Positions 26,763 to 35,609 of a stretch of DNA of 64,000 nucleotides are shown here, piece after piece. The stretch spans positions 1 to 64,000 of the forward strand of contig JAEWFD010000013.1 in the NCBI GenBank assembly GCA_023388995.1, in the 5' to 3' direction. Both the position numbers and the translations under genes were made by a program. Source of the stretch: Bacillota bacterium. Lineage in GTDB: Bacteria; Bacillota_I; Bacilli_A; Erysipelotrichales; Erysipelotrichaceae. Each line of letters starts with the position of its first letter. Within the stretch, counting starts at the first letter, position 1. The notes under the pieces are model-generated. The model saw only the letters and a program-made list of their open reading frames with translations. It had not been told where the DNA came from and did no database searches.

Positions 26763-27822
26763 GGTCGTTACCTCCTGCTACTTCTTTTACAAAATCAATA
26801 ATTTCCTGCGGTGTGAAAATCATTCCTCCTGCACGACCATAGTGGTGTACCGGAACTTCGTCTTTCGTATATAACCGTACATCTTGAACCAATTGACCCA
26901 TAGATAATTCACACACAACGACATGCTTTACAGATGCCGGCAGTTGAGCAAACACATCCTTTGGAAATGGCCATAGTGTGATCGGACGAATCAAACCTGT
27001 TTTAATGCCCATAGTATTAAGCTGACTCATTGCATTCATTGCAATCCGTGAAGGCGTACCATACGCAACAAGAGCCACTTCTGCATCTTCTATGCCAATC
27101 GTTTCATACATGACTTCTTGTTCTTCAATTTTCCTATACTTGGCTTGCAGACGAATATTATGATCTTCCAGCTGCTTTGGATCCAAATAAAGAGAATTCA
27201 CTATATTACGATGTCCGCGTGTTCCGCTTTCACCGGTTGCAGCCCAGCTGCGATCAAATTCCGGAGCATCAGATGGCGACAATTCCACAGGTTCCATCAT
27301 TTGTCCGATCACACCATCTGCAATGACCATGACGGGATTGCGATATTTTTCTGCAGTATCAAAAGCCTTCTGCACTAAGTTTGTTGCTTCCTGCACTCCC
27401 TTAGGAGCATAAACAATTACTTGATAGTCACCGTTTCCACCACCTCGGGTTGCTTGAAAATAATCCGCCTGAGATGGCAAAATACCGCCAAGCCCCGGAC
27501 CTCCTCTGGTCACGCTGACAATAACTGCAGGTAATTCACTTCCTGCCAGGTAAGAGATTCCTTCCTGTTTCAATGCAATTCCGGGACTGCTGGAAGAAGT
27601 CATAACCCGTACGCCGCTGCTTGCTGCTCCATATACCATATTTATGGCACTGATTTCCGATTCTGCCTGTACGAATACTCCATTATTCAGCGCCAGTTTC
27701 CGTGCCATATATTCGGGAATTTCATTTTGAGGGGTAATCGGGTACCCGAAAAAAGCTTTGCATCCCGCTTGGATTGCCGCTTCAGCAATGGCCTCATTTC
27801 CCTTCATCAATACTTTACTCAT
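26755..27822 (-). CDS. 2-oxoacid:ferredoxin oxidoreductase, alpha subunit
   Basis: A 355-residue subunit with the pyrimidine-binding fold. The start MSKVLMKGNEAIAEAAI and FFGYPITPQNEIPE, then TSSSSPGIALKQEGISY, mark the family. I chose ATG 27822, which overlaps the ferredoxin stop as ATGA and follows GAGGAACT; a start at 27888 would add 22 residues lacking family similarity. Substrate assignment (branched-chain versus other 2-oxoacids) rests on the operon. Confidence 0.94.
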   Translation of the reverse strand: MSKVLMKGNEAIAEAAIQAGCKAFFGYPITPQNEIPEYMARKLALNNGVFVQAESEISAINMVYGAASSGVRVMTSSSSPGIALKQEGISYLAGSELPAVIVSVTRGGPGLGGILPSQADYFQATRGGGNGDYQVIVYAPKGVQEATNLVQKAFDTAEKYRNPVMVIADGVIGQMMEPVELSPSDAPEFDRSWAATGESGTRGHRNIVNSLYLDPKQLEDHNIRLQAKYRKIEEQEVMYETIGIEDAEVALVAYGTPSRIAMNAMSQLNTMGIKTGLIRPITLWPFPKDVFAQLPASVKHVVVCELSMGQLVQDVRLYTKDEVPVHHYGRAGGMIFTPQEIIDFVKEVAGGNDHA

Positions 27823-28037
27823 ACCAGTTCCTCGATTTCTATGACTGAATCCGGACACATCATCGCACAACTCAAACATCCGATGCATTTAGTTGTATCG
27901 ATGCACGTCGCTGGATTATAGCCTTTACTATTAATTGATGATTCATCTAATTGCAATATTTTTTTCGGGCAAACGGAAACACATAAGGAACACCCTTTAC
28001 AGCGGTTCCGGTCAAACTGTACATCAAAACTTCGCAT
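27819..28037 (-). CDS. 2-oxoacid:ferredoxin oxidoreductase, delta (2[4Fe-4S] ferredoxin) subunit
   Basis: A 72-residue ferredoxin with two cluster motifs, CKGCSLCVSVCP and CIGCLSCAMMCP, which relay electrons from the TPP site. Start chosen at ATG 28037, 14 bases inside the previous gene; a further in-frame start at 28100 would add a non-ferredoxin N-terminus. Being a separate gene, as in archaeal-type four-subunit enzymes, is usual for VOR/KOR. Confidence 0.92.
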   Translation of the reverse strand: MRSFDVQFDRNRCKGCSLCVSVCPKKILQLDESSINSKGYNPATCIDTTKCIGCLSCAMMCPDSVIEIEELV

Positions 28038-28695
28038 ATTTCTCACCCATCCAATCTTCGCGCAATAACCACTCTTCCACAAGGATGGCTTTGCTTTCAT
28101 AAAACATAAATCCTTCTTGCAAGGATGCAGGAATCATTGTATATGCAACAGGAAGACCCGTCTCCCGGCTGATCTGCATAATCATTTCCTGCCCTCGTTT
28201 CAAATCATCCAGTGTAGTGGCATCCAGCAAATTGCTGTTGTTTACAATGCCTGTTATTTCTAAGTGACACGTTTCACGAAATAACACGACCATTTCTTTC
28301 ACTTCCTGAAAACTCATCTCAATCCGAAAGGGATTCATTACCAATACTGTCTCATATGGCTGCTTTTTAATCACTTCATCAAACAAGCGAAGTGCCTTCA
28401 AGCCATTTTCGCTGCCCGCCAAATCAATGATCAAACGCTTATCAGGATTCCGTACATAACCGCCAATCGCCCCGCTGATTGCCGGGATATCCTGGTTCAG
28501 CTGATGGCCCAGACTGGAATCAATCACTTCCACTCCGAAAGACGCTAAATAAGCATGCCGTTCCCGCACTCGAAAGTACGGGTTGATGACATCCATATCG
28601 GCAATTGCACAGGGAGCATTCCGCAGCGCCAACTGTGCGCAGAATTCACTCTTGCCACTCCCGTAAGCACCAGTCACAACGGTAATGCGACTCAT
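28024..28695 (-). CDS. P-loop ATPase of unknown role, in the dehydrogenase-oxidoreductase operon
   Basis: A 223-residue soluble protein with Walker [11 protein letters not shown] at residue 8 and an [11 protein letters not shown]alker B-like strand; the [13 protein letters not shown] block resembles CobQ/MinD/ParA-type nucleotide-binding proteins. It is fused in transcription between the amino-acid dehydrogenase (4-base ATGA overlap) and the ferredoxin gene (14-base overlap). That tight position suggests it helps assemble, insert clusters into or regulate the oxidoreductase, but no function is shown. Confidence 0.8.
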   Translation of the reverse strand: MSRITVVTGAYGSGKSEFCAQLALRNAPCAIADMDVINPYFRVRERHAYLASFGVEVIDSSLGHQLNQDIPAISGAIGGYVRNPDKRLIIDLAGSENGLKALRLFDEVIKKQPYETVLVMNPFRIEMSFQEVKEMVVLFRETCHLEITGIVNNSNLLDATTLDDLKRGQEMIMQISRETGLPVAYTMIPASLQEGFMFYESKAILVEEWLLREDWMGEKYAKF

Positions 28696-29771
28696 TTTTT
28701 CACGTGAATGCTTTGTACGTTTTTCATCATTTCGATTCGACGTTCTGCAAATTCATCCGCAATAATATATGTCGGACGATTTGTTTCGATCGACAGACGA
28801 ATGATTTCACGCACCCGATCGAAAATCAAATCGATATTGCGAATGACCGTATCGCGATTATAGCCATGAATTTCTTGATACACATTAATCAAGCCGCCAG
28901 CATTAATGACATAATCCGGAACATAGATGAATCCCATGTCATGAATTTGCTGACCGTGAATTTTGCTGTCTTTAAGTACATTATTAGCAGCACCTGCGAT
29001 AATTTTGCATTTTAAACGAGGGATCGTATTGTCATTTACCGTAGCACCAAGAGCACAAGGAGCATACACATCACAAACCACATCATAGATCTCATCCAGA
29101 CCTACTGCTGTTGCGCCAAACTCTGCAACTGCCTGAGCCATTTTATCGCTATCCATATCTGTCACAACCAGCTTTGCACCATCTTCATGCAAGTGCTTGC
29201 ATAAATGATAGCCAACGTTGCCAAGACCTTGGACCGCAACTGTCAAACCTTCCAGCTTTGCAGATCCCAATTTTTCCTTCACTGCAGCTTTGATGCCTTT
29301 ATATACACCATAAGCCGTAAATGGAGATGGATCACCGCTTGTTCCGGATAATCCTGTTACATAATCTGTTTCACAATGAATATAATCCATGTCAGCTGTA
29401 CATGTACCGACATCTTCTGCTGTAATATAACGTCCGTTCAAAGATTGCACATAACGACCGAATGCTCTCCAGAATGCTTCTCTGCGAACGGTGTCTTTTC
29501 TCAATTCTTTGCTGTCGCCAAGAATTACTGCTTTCCCGCCACCAAGGTTCAAGCCCGCACAAGCCGCTTTATAAGTCATACCTCGCGCCAAGCGAAGTAC
29601 GTCCAAAATAGCGTCATCCTCTTCCTCGTACATCCACAAACGTGTTCCCCCTAAAGCTGGCCCTAATACTGTATTATGAATACAAATTGCGCCTTTTAAG
29701 CCAGTGTTGCGGTCATGGAAATAGACAAGTTGTTCATACCCATATGTTTCCATGTAATCAAATTTTTTCAT
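28692..29771 (-). CDS. Leucine/valine dehydrogenase (Glu/Leu/Phe/Val family)
   Basis: NAD-dependent reversible oxidative deamination of branched-chain amino acids to 2-oxoacids. 359 residues, the length of Leu/Val dehydrogenases rather than glutamate dehydrogenase (about 450). LGGTRLWMY is the substrate region, [14 protein letters not shown] has the catalytic Lys block, and [15 protein letters not shown] is the NAD fold. First gene of the operon, with AGGAGGA before its ATG. Its product feeds the oxidoreductase encoded next. Confidence 0.9.
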   Translation of the reverse strand: MKKFDYMETYGYEQLVYFHDRNTGLKGAICIHNTVLGPALGGTRLWMYEEEDDAILDVLRLARGMTYKAACAGLNLGGGKAVILGDSKELRKDTVRREAFWRAFGRYVQSLNGRYITAEDVGTCTADMDYIHCETDYVTGLSGTSGDPSPFTAYGVYKGIKAAVKEKLGSAKLEGLTVAVQGLGNVGYHLCKHLHEDGAKLVVTDMDSDKMAQAVAEFGATAVGLDEIYDVVCDVYAPCALGATVNDNTIPRLKCKIIAGAANNVLKDSKIHGQQIHDMGFIYVPDYVINAGGLINVYQEIHGYNRDTVIRNIDLIFDRVREIIRLSIETNRPTYIIADEFAERRIEMMKNVQSIHVKK

Positions 29772-29828
29772 CCTGTTCCTCCTATCCTATCGGATTTACT
29801 TGTGAAGATGAATCATTTCTTCTGCCCT

Positions 29829-29866
29829 ATTGTACCAAATAATCATCAGAGTTGAAAGCGCTTTTA
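29829..29866 (-). promoter_or_regulatory. Promoter and cre-like site of the branched-chain operon
   Basis: On the minus strand TTTCAA (29852-29857) and TACAAT (29829-29834) are 17 bases apart. TAAAAGCGCTTTCA (29853-29866, minus strand) fits the CcpA cre consensus TGWAANCGNTNWCA with one mismatch and overlaps the -35, as expected for repression by CcpA. Confidence 0.6.
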
Positions 29867-29946
29867 GAATGATAGTAACAATTCTGATTTCATTTATTTT
29901 CACGATTTTTTTACTGAAATTTCATCCAGCTGATCAGCAATCATTT

Positions 29947-31233
29947 TCAGTAAAACATGGAAAATAAGTAAATTGCTGCAAGTACCTCATCACTTTTCAA
30001 GGAAAGCATGAATAGAAATTCTTCCAATTTTTGATCTTGTTTCAAGAGTTCTTCCAGACGGTGAAATAAGAAAACAACCATAGTCGTCGGCTCCAACAAG
30101 CGAATAATATCTCTGACATCCTTTTGCAGCAAATCACTCACAACGAATTGTTTTTTCTTTTCTAAAAACTTTGTTTTCAAATGGCTGTGAAAGACATCGA
30201 TCTGGTAGATAAGCATCCGGTCCAACCCAAACACTTCCCCTGTCACTTCACAACATCGAAGCGCCAAACCAAAATCTTCCAAAAATTCATCCATTAAAAT
30301 GGAATTTCTGGTTCGTGCCGATAAGATGCGCTGAAAGTACGAGCGGAAGCGGGGATGTTTCGCAAACCGTTTCTCCAGTTTCTGTTTCATGTGTAAAAAT
30401 CTCATAAGATAAGGATGTTTCATCGATATTCCTTGCACCTCAAACGTATAAACAAATCCAACATAGCGGTGAAATCGCTTCATGGCATCCAAATATCCTA
30501 AGCGGATATTATTTCTGGCTGTCTGTCCATCAAAATTTAAGAAAGAACTTAGATCATAATAGGGAGATATAAATGTTACATTGCGATAAGAGCGGTATTT
30601 CGGTTCCAAAGACATCCTGCTTTTAAGATCTACGACAATGAATTCTGTAGCTCCCATCTGATGTGCCAGTTGAATCGGAACATTATCGTAATATCCTCCG
30701 TCGATGTAGAATTTATCCCCGATCTGGCAAAGCGGAAACACGGGAAAACAAGAAGCTGAAGCCAGCAAAAAATCTTTCAGCTGCCCTTGCGGAATCTGAT
30801 CTATCGGCAGTAACAACGGACGATTCTTCGGCAATTCAACTGTGCAAAGTCCAAACGAAATAGGAGAATTCCTAACCCGTTCTTCATTCAAATACTCCGC
30901 AATCAATTGTTTCAAAGGAGAAATGTCGACACTTTTTTGCTGCACAAACTGCTGGATGAATTTCTCCAGTTGATTTTTCTGGCTCATCATAAAATCCAAG
31001 TCAAAGTCTACATTGACGCCATTGGCAATGACTCTCTCTGGATTCATATGATACCAAATATCCATGGCCTGTTCAAAACTTCCTTGAGCATAAAGAGCTC
31101 CATTTAATGCGCCAATCGAAGTTCCGCAAACAATCTGGGCCTGTATTCCAAGTTCTTCCATGGCTTGCCAGACACCTACTTCATAAGCGCCGCGAGCACC
31201 GCCGCCGCCAAATACCAATCCAAGCTGTTTCAT
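29947..31233 (-). CDS. Patatin-like phospholipase
   Basis: A 428-residue lipid acyl hydrolase. The oxyanion loop GGGGARGAYEVGV, the nucleophile elbow GTSIG with Ser39, and the catalytic Asp178 in IDGGYYDN are all intact, so it should be active. The patatin domain is about residues 1-210; the C-terminal half (about 210-428) is helical and unassigned. No signal peptide, so it acts in the cytoplasm or at the inner membrane face. It is divergent from tldD. Confidence 0.9.
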   Translation of the reverse strand: MKQLGLVFGGGGARGAYEVGVWQAMEELGIQAQIVCGTSIGALNGALYAQGSFEQAMDIWYHMNPERVIANGVNVDFDLDFMMSQKNQLEKFIQQFVQQKSVDISPLKQLIAEYLNEERVRNSPISFGLCTVELPKNRPLLLPIDQIPQGQLKDFLLASASCFPVFPLCQIGDKFYIDGGYYDNVPIQLAHQMGATEFIVVDLKSRMSLEPKYRSYRNVTFISPYYDLSSFLNFDGQTARNNIRLGYLDAMKRFHRYVGFVYTFEVQGISMKHPYLMRFLHMKQKLEKRFAKHPRFRSYFQRILSARTRNSILMDEFLEDFGLALRCCEVTGEVFGLDRMLIYQIDVFHSHLKTKFLEKKKQFVVSDLLQKDVRDIIRLLEPTTMVVFLFHRLEELLKQDQKLEEFLFMLSLKSDEVLAAIYLFSMFY

Positions 31234-31320
31234 GTTTTCATCCTTTCCTGCTGATCCAAAGCAAAATCATATCTAATCATACAAAGTATATGATACAATA
31301 CTACCATTGAGGTGATAAAT

Positions 31321-32718
31321 TTGATAACAAAAGAATTAGGATTTCAGGTAATCGAAGCTGCCTTGCAAACAGGCGGTGATTTTGTGGAAATTTTTGAAGA
31401 TCACAAACATCGAAGCAACTACTTGATGATCAACGGAATTATCGAGTCTGCTAACAGCGGAATTGAGTATGGCATCGGCATCCGCATCTACCAAGGATTG
31501 CAATCCGTGTATGCGTATACCAATGATCGTACTGCAGAAGGTCTTCTTTCCTGCGCAGCAACACTTGCGAAAGGATTTCATGGCAAGCAGAGCACACATT
31601 GCGCACCACTCAAAGAAACAACAGTTGAAGTCGTTCATCACATTGCGAAAAAACCAAGCACATACAGTGCCGAAGAGAAAGTCGCTTTGATGAAGCGGGC
31701 AAATGATACAATGCTGGCATATGACCCTGTCATCAAAAAAGCAGTTGTGAATTATATGGAAGAAGAACAGCAAGTTCTCATTCTAAACTCTGATGGCAAA
31801 TACATTCAGGATGAACGCATCCGTACCAGGATGGGGATGGAAGCAATTGCGATGGACGGTGAATTGATGGCAACCGGAAGCAAACGCCCTGGTGCTCATT
31901 GCGGGCTTGAACTGTATGATCGCTTTTCCATTGAAGAAACAGCAGCAGATGCCGCAAGAATGGCAAAAACGATGCTATATGCAGACGAATGCCCAAGCGG
32001 TGATATGACAGTTATCATTGATAATGGCTTTGGCGGTGTTATTTTTCATGAAGCATGCGGGCACTCATTGGAAGCCACCAGCGTTGCGAAAGGAAGCTCC
32101 GTCTTCGCCAACAAATTGGGACAAAAAATTGCCAGCGAACTGGTGACTGCCGTAGATGATGCAACCATTCCGAATGCATGGGGCAGCAATCATATTGATG
32201 ACGAAGGAAATCCAACCAAACGCAACGTGCTCATTGAAAACGGGATCTTAAAAAGCTATCTTGTGGATACTTTGAATGGCCGCCGTATGAATACTGCCAG
32301 CACCGGCAGCTCCCGGCGTCAATCTTATCAATTCGAACCAACATCCCGCATGAGCAATACCTTCATTGAAAACGGGACATCAAGCTTTGATGAGATCGTA
32401 GCAGCAACAAAATTAGGTCTTTATGCGAAAAATCTAGGCGGCGGTTCTGTAAATCCTGCTACCGGTGACTTTAATTTTGCGGTTTTAGAAGCCTATTTGG
32501 TAAAAGATGGCCAAATCGTGAAACCTGTAAAAGGAGCAACTCTCGTAGGAAAAGGCAGTGATGTATTACTAAAAATCGATATGGTCGGTAACAATCTAAG
32601 CCGCGAGCAAGGCATGTGCGGCTCCATTTCGGGTTCTATTCCAACCGATGTCGGCCAGCCAACCATCCGTGTCAGCTCTATGACAGTGGGCGGCAAAGGA
32701 GGAACATTGCATGAATAA
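31321..32718 (+). CDS. tldD: Metalloprotease TldD
   Basis: Subunit of the TldD/TldE protease, which in E. coli digests unfolded peptides, matures microcin B17 and degrades CcdA. The zinc motif HEACGH (His243, Glu244, His248) is intact. 465 residues with the start I prefer, TTG 31321, six bases after GAGGTGAT; a GTG at 31312 lies inside that binding site. Forms a heterodimer with the next gene, which it overlaps by eight bases. No RiPP precursor or modification gene was seen close by. Confidence 0.92.
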   Translation: MITKELGFQVIEAALQTGGDFVEIFEDHKHRSNYLMINGIIESANSGIEYGIGIRIYQGLQSVYAYTNDRTAEGLLSCAATLAKGFHGKQSTHCAPLKETTVEVVHHIAKKPSTYSAEEKVALMKRANDTMLAYDPVIKKAVVNYMEEEQQVLILNSDGKYIQDERIRTRMGMEAIAMDGELMATGSKRPGAHCGLELYDRFSIEETAADAARMAKTMLYADECPSGDMTVIIDNGFGGVIFHEACGHSLEATSVAKGSSVFANKLGQKIASELVTAVDDATIPNAWGSNHIDDEGNPTKRNVLIENGILKSYLVDTLNGRRMNTASTGSSRRQSYQFEPTSRMSNTFIENGTSSFDEIVAATKLGLYAKNLGGGSVNPATGDFNFAVLEAYLVKDGQIVKPVKGATLVGKGSDVLLKIDMVGNNLSREQGMCGSISGSIPTDVGQPTIRVSSMTVGGKGGTLHE

Positions 32719-34039
32719 ACAGATCTTATTTGAGAAAGCAAAAGCACTTGGCATTGAAGCCTTGGAAGTTTATACACAAACCAAAGAAACACTAAAAATC
32801 GCGGTATATGAAGGAACCGTAGATTCCTTCCATACCTCCCGCTCTTCCGGAACTGCTGTCCGCGGCATCTACAATGGCAAAGTAGGAAATACCTATACAG
32901 AAGAACCTGTATATGAAGACGCAGATGCCATCCTTCGCAAAGTCATCGAACAGGCGCAAACGATTTCGAGCAGTGATTTGCAGGAGTTTTTCGCCGGTTC
33001 AACGTATCCGGAATTGCAATGCTATTCCCCTGCCTTAAAAGAAAAAAGCGTAGAAGATATTATTGCCTTGCTGCAATATATGGAACAAACGCTGCTGGCA
33101 AAAGATCCTCGTATCACCAAAGTCTCTCATTGTGCATACAGCCAAGCAGATCTTGCAATAGAAATTACCAATTCGCTCGGACTGGACGCATCACGAAAAC
33201 TAAATTATGGTGCACTTGTCATCGAATGTATCGTAAATGAAGAAGAAGACACACAAAGCCATTACGACTATCTCATTATCCGGGATTTTGATACCATTGA
33301 TGTGGATGCCTTCCTAACACAAGTAAGCAAGGAAGCGATCGCGAAACTGCACGCCGGAAAAGTGCCATCCAGCTCCTATCCAACAATTCTAAAAAATACA
33401 GTTATGTCCGATCTTTTAGACGCTTTGACATCCCTGTTCAGTGCTGATCTGGTTCAAAAAGGAATCTCAGTTTTAAAGGATAAGCTGGATACTGTCATTT
33501 TTGATGAAAAACTCACGATGATCGAAGATCCGCATTTGGCCAATGGCTATGCCTCTACACCATTCGATGATGAAGGTGTCCCTACCCTATCCAAAACAGT
33601 CGTGGATCATGGCAAGCTGCTCACCTATTTCCATAATCTGAAAACAGCAAAGAAAGACGGAGTGAAACCTACTGGCAACGGCTTTAAAGCCAGTTATGCC
33701 AGCACAGTTGGTGTGAACCCGACTAATTTCTACGTACAACCATCGGCAACCACCTTGGAAGATATGATTGCCGGCATAGATCGTGGTATTTTGATTACTG
33801 AAGTTGCGGGACTTCATGCAGGTTTGAATGCTGTCACGACGGATTTTTCTTTGCAGGCATCCGGCTTCTTCATTGAACATGGAGCAATTATCAAGCCTGT
33901 TAATCTAATTACGGTGGCAGGTAATTTTATGACAATGATGAAACAGATTGATGCCATTGGAAATGATTTGAAATTCGAATCATCCGGCATCGGTTCTCCT
34001 TCCGTATTATTTCATTCCTTGCAGATTTCCGGCGAGTAA
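32711..34039 (+). CDS. tldE: TldE (PmbA) non-metal partner of TldD
   Basis: A 442-residue member of the same fold as TldD but without the HExxxH motif, as expected for the TldE subunit that shapes the substrate cleft. The N-terminal EALEVYTQ block and the late STVGVNPTNFYVQ region are typical. The ATG follows GGAGGAACATTGC within the end of tldD. Confidence 0.92.
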   Translation: MNKQILFEKAKALGIEALEVYTQTKETLKIAVYEGTVDSFHTSRSSGTAVRGIYNGKVGNTYTEEPVYEDADAILRKVIEQAQTISSSDLQEFFAGSTYPELQCYSPALKEKSVEDIIALLQYMEQTLLAKDPRITKVSHCAYSQADLAIEITNSLGLDASRKLNYGALVIECIVNEEEDTQSHYDYLIIRDFDTIDVDAFLTQVSKEAIAKLHAGKVPSSSYPTILKNTVMSDLLDALTSLFSADLVQKGISVLKDKLDTVIFDEKLTMIEDPHLANGYASTPFDDEGVPTLSKTVVDHGKLLTYFHNLKTAKKDGVKPTGNGFKASYASTVGVNPTNFYVQPSATTLEDMIAGIDRGILITEVAGLHAGLNAVTTDFSLQASGFFIEHGAIIKPVNLITVAGNFMTMMKQIDAIGNDLKFESSGIGSPSVLFHSLQISGE

Positions 34040-34040
34040 C

Positions 34041-34072
34041 AACCTTCTTGGACCTCCAAGAGGGTTTCTTTT
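34041..34072 (+). terminator. Terminator of tldD-tldE
   Basis: AACCTTCTTGG / CCAAGAGGGTT (one G-T pair) around ACCT, followed by a T-rich tail. Confidence 0.8.
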
Positions 34073-34200
34073 CATTTGAAACAATATGCAAACTAATTTA
34101 CAACGTATTTTCATTACATCATTTTTTCAGCCTTTTCATTCGCAAAAAGCCTAGTAATTTACTGCACTTTTGATACAATATTGTCGAAGAGGAGAATCAT

Positions 34201-35052
34201 ATGAAAGAACTTGAAGCAAGAGTCATCGCGGAAGAGATCAAAACACTGTTCATGAATACCAATTACCATATTGGAACAGATGTCTATTCACGGCTAACAA
34301 AATATCGTGATAAAGAAGCATCTCCGATCGGGCTCAATGTATTAAATCAATTGATTGAAAACTACGACATTGCCAACAAAGAAAGAATCGCAATCTGCCA
34401 GGATACAGGAATGTCTATTATATTTATTGAGTTAGGACAAGATGTTCATATTGTAGGCGGCGATTTAACACAAGCCATCAATCAAGGTGTTGAAGCTGCC
34501 TATGCAGAAGGATATCTGCGAAAGTCTATTGTGGATGACCCATTATTCACTAGAATCAATACGAAAACAAATACACCGGCTGTAATTCATATTGATATCG
34601 TTCCCGGTGAGACAGTTCGCATTCTGACGGTTGCCAAGGGCTTTGGCAGTGAAAATATGAGTGCCATGAAGATGCTGGTCCCTGCTGACGGTGTCGAAGG
34701 CGTAAAGCAATTTGTACTGGATACGGTCAGAAAAGCAGGACCAAATGCCTGCCCGCCTTTGGTGGTTGGTGTCGGCATCGGCGGAACAATGGAAAAAGCA
34801 GCCATTCTTGCCAAAAAAGCAACCGCCAGAAATCTGGAAGTGCATAATACGCATCCAGAGTATGCAAAACTGGAAGATGATCTTCTAACTTCTATCAATA
34901 AACTAGGGATTGGGCCAGGCGGACTTGGCGGACGAACAACCGCTATCGGCGTTAATGTCGAATACTTCCCTACCCATATTGCAGGTTTGCCGGTTGCGGT
35001 GAATATTTGCTGTCATGCAGCACGTCATGCCTCCAAGGAGATCGTCTTATGA
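34201..35052 (+). CDS. Fumarate hydratase/mesaconase-type class I, alpha subunit
   Basis: A 283-residue alpha subunit of the two-part iron-sulfur hydratases (fumarase class I, L-tartrate dehydratase, mesaconase). Cluster-ligand Cys candidates are in ICQDTG (Cys66), NACPPLV and NICCHAARH. The same fold hydrates fumarate to malate or mesaconate to citramalate, and sequence alone does not decide. The local context offers both: aspartase downstream and a methylaspartate pathway 4 kb away. Its ATG overlaps nothing upstream; a TACAAT -10 is near 34175. Confidence 0.9.
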   Translation: MKELEARVIAEEIKTLFMNTNYHIGTDVYSRLTKYRDKEASPIGLNVLNQLIENYDIANKERIAICQDTGMSIIFIELGQDVHIVGGDLTQAINQGVEAAYAEGYLRKSIVDDPLFTRINTKTNTPAVIHIDIVPGETVRILTVAKGFGSENMSAMKMLVPADGVEGVKQFVLDTVRKAGPNACPPLVVGVGIGGTMEKAAILAKKATARNLEVHNTHPEYAKLEDDLLTSINKLGIGPGGLGGRTTAIGVNVEYFPTHIAGLPVAVNICCHAARHASKEIVL

Positions 35053-35606
35053 ACCAAATCAAACTCACTACACCATTAACGGATGAAGTTGTCAAGCAGC
35101 TTCATGTCGGAGATCAAGTATTGTTAAGCGGCGTGATTTACACTGGCCGTGATGCCGCACACAAGCGTTTGATTCAACTTCTGAAAGAAAATAAACCATT
35201 GCCGTTCGAATGTCAGGATCAAATCATCTATTATGTAGGTCCTGCACCTGCAAAACCGGGTTTCCGTGTCGGCAGTGCCGGACCAACCTCCAGCTATCGC
35301 ATGGATACCTATACACCTGCCCTCCTTGAACGAGGCTTGAAAGGCATGATCGGCAAAGGACGTCGCAACGCACAAGTTGTAGAGGCAATGAAACAATACA
35401 ATGCCGTATATTTAGGTGCAATTGGCGGAGCAGCTGCGTTAATCTCTAAATGCATTGAAGAAAGCGAAATAATCGCCTTTGAAGATTTGGGCGCTGAAGC
35501 CATTCATCGCTATGTAGTGAAAGACATGCCGTTAATTGTATTGATCGATTGTCAGGGAAATGATATTTTCGAAATCGAAGAAGCAAATTATAGAATAGAG
35601 GAATAA
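35049..35606 (+). CDS. Fumarate hydratase/mesaconase-type class I, beta subunit
   Basis: The beta subunit of the hydratase. 185 residues; GDQVLLSGVIYTGRDAAHKR near residue 21 and the GRVGSAGPTSSYRMD region are family signatures. I chose ATG 35049, which overlaps the alpha stop as ATGA and follows AAGGAGA, rather than 35007 inside alpha. Alpha and beta subunits must assemble for activity. Gap to aspA is three bases. Confidence 0.92.
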   Translation: MNQIKLTTPLTDEVVKQLHVGDQVLLSGVIYTGRDAAHKRLIQLLKENKPLPFECQDQIIYYVGPAPAKPGFRVGSAGPTSSYRMDTYTPALLERGLKGMIGKGRRNAQVVEAMKQYNAVYLGAIGGAAALISKCIEESEIIAFEDLGAEAIHRYVVKDMPLIVLIDCQGNDIFEIEEANYRIEE

Positions 35607-35609
35607 GAG

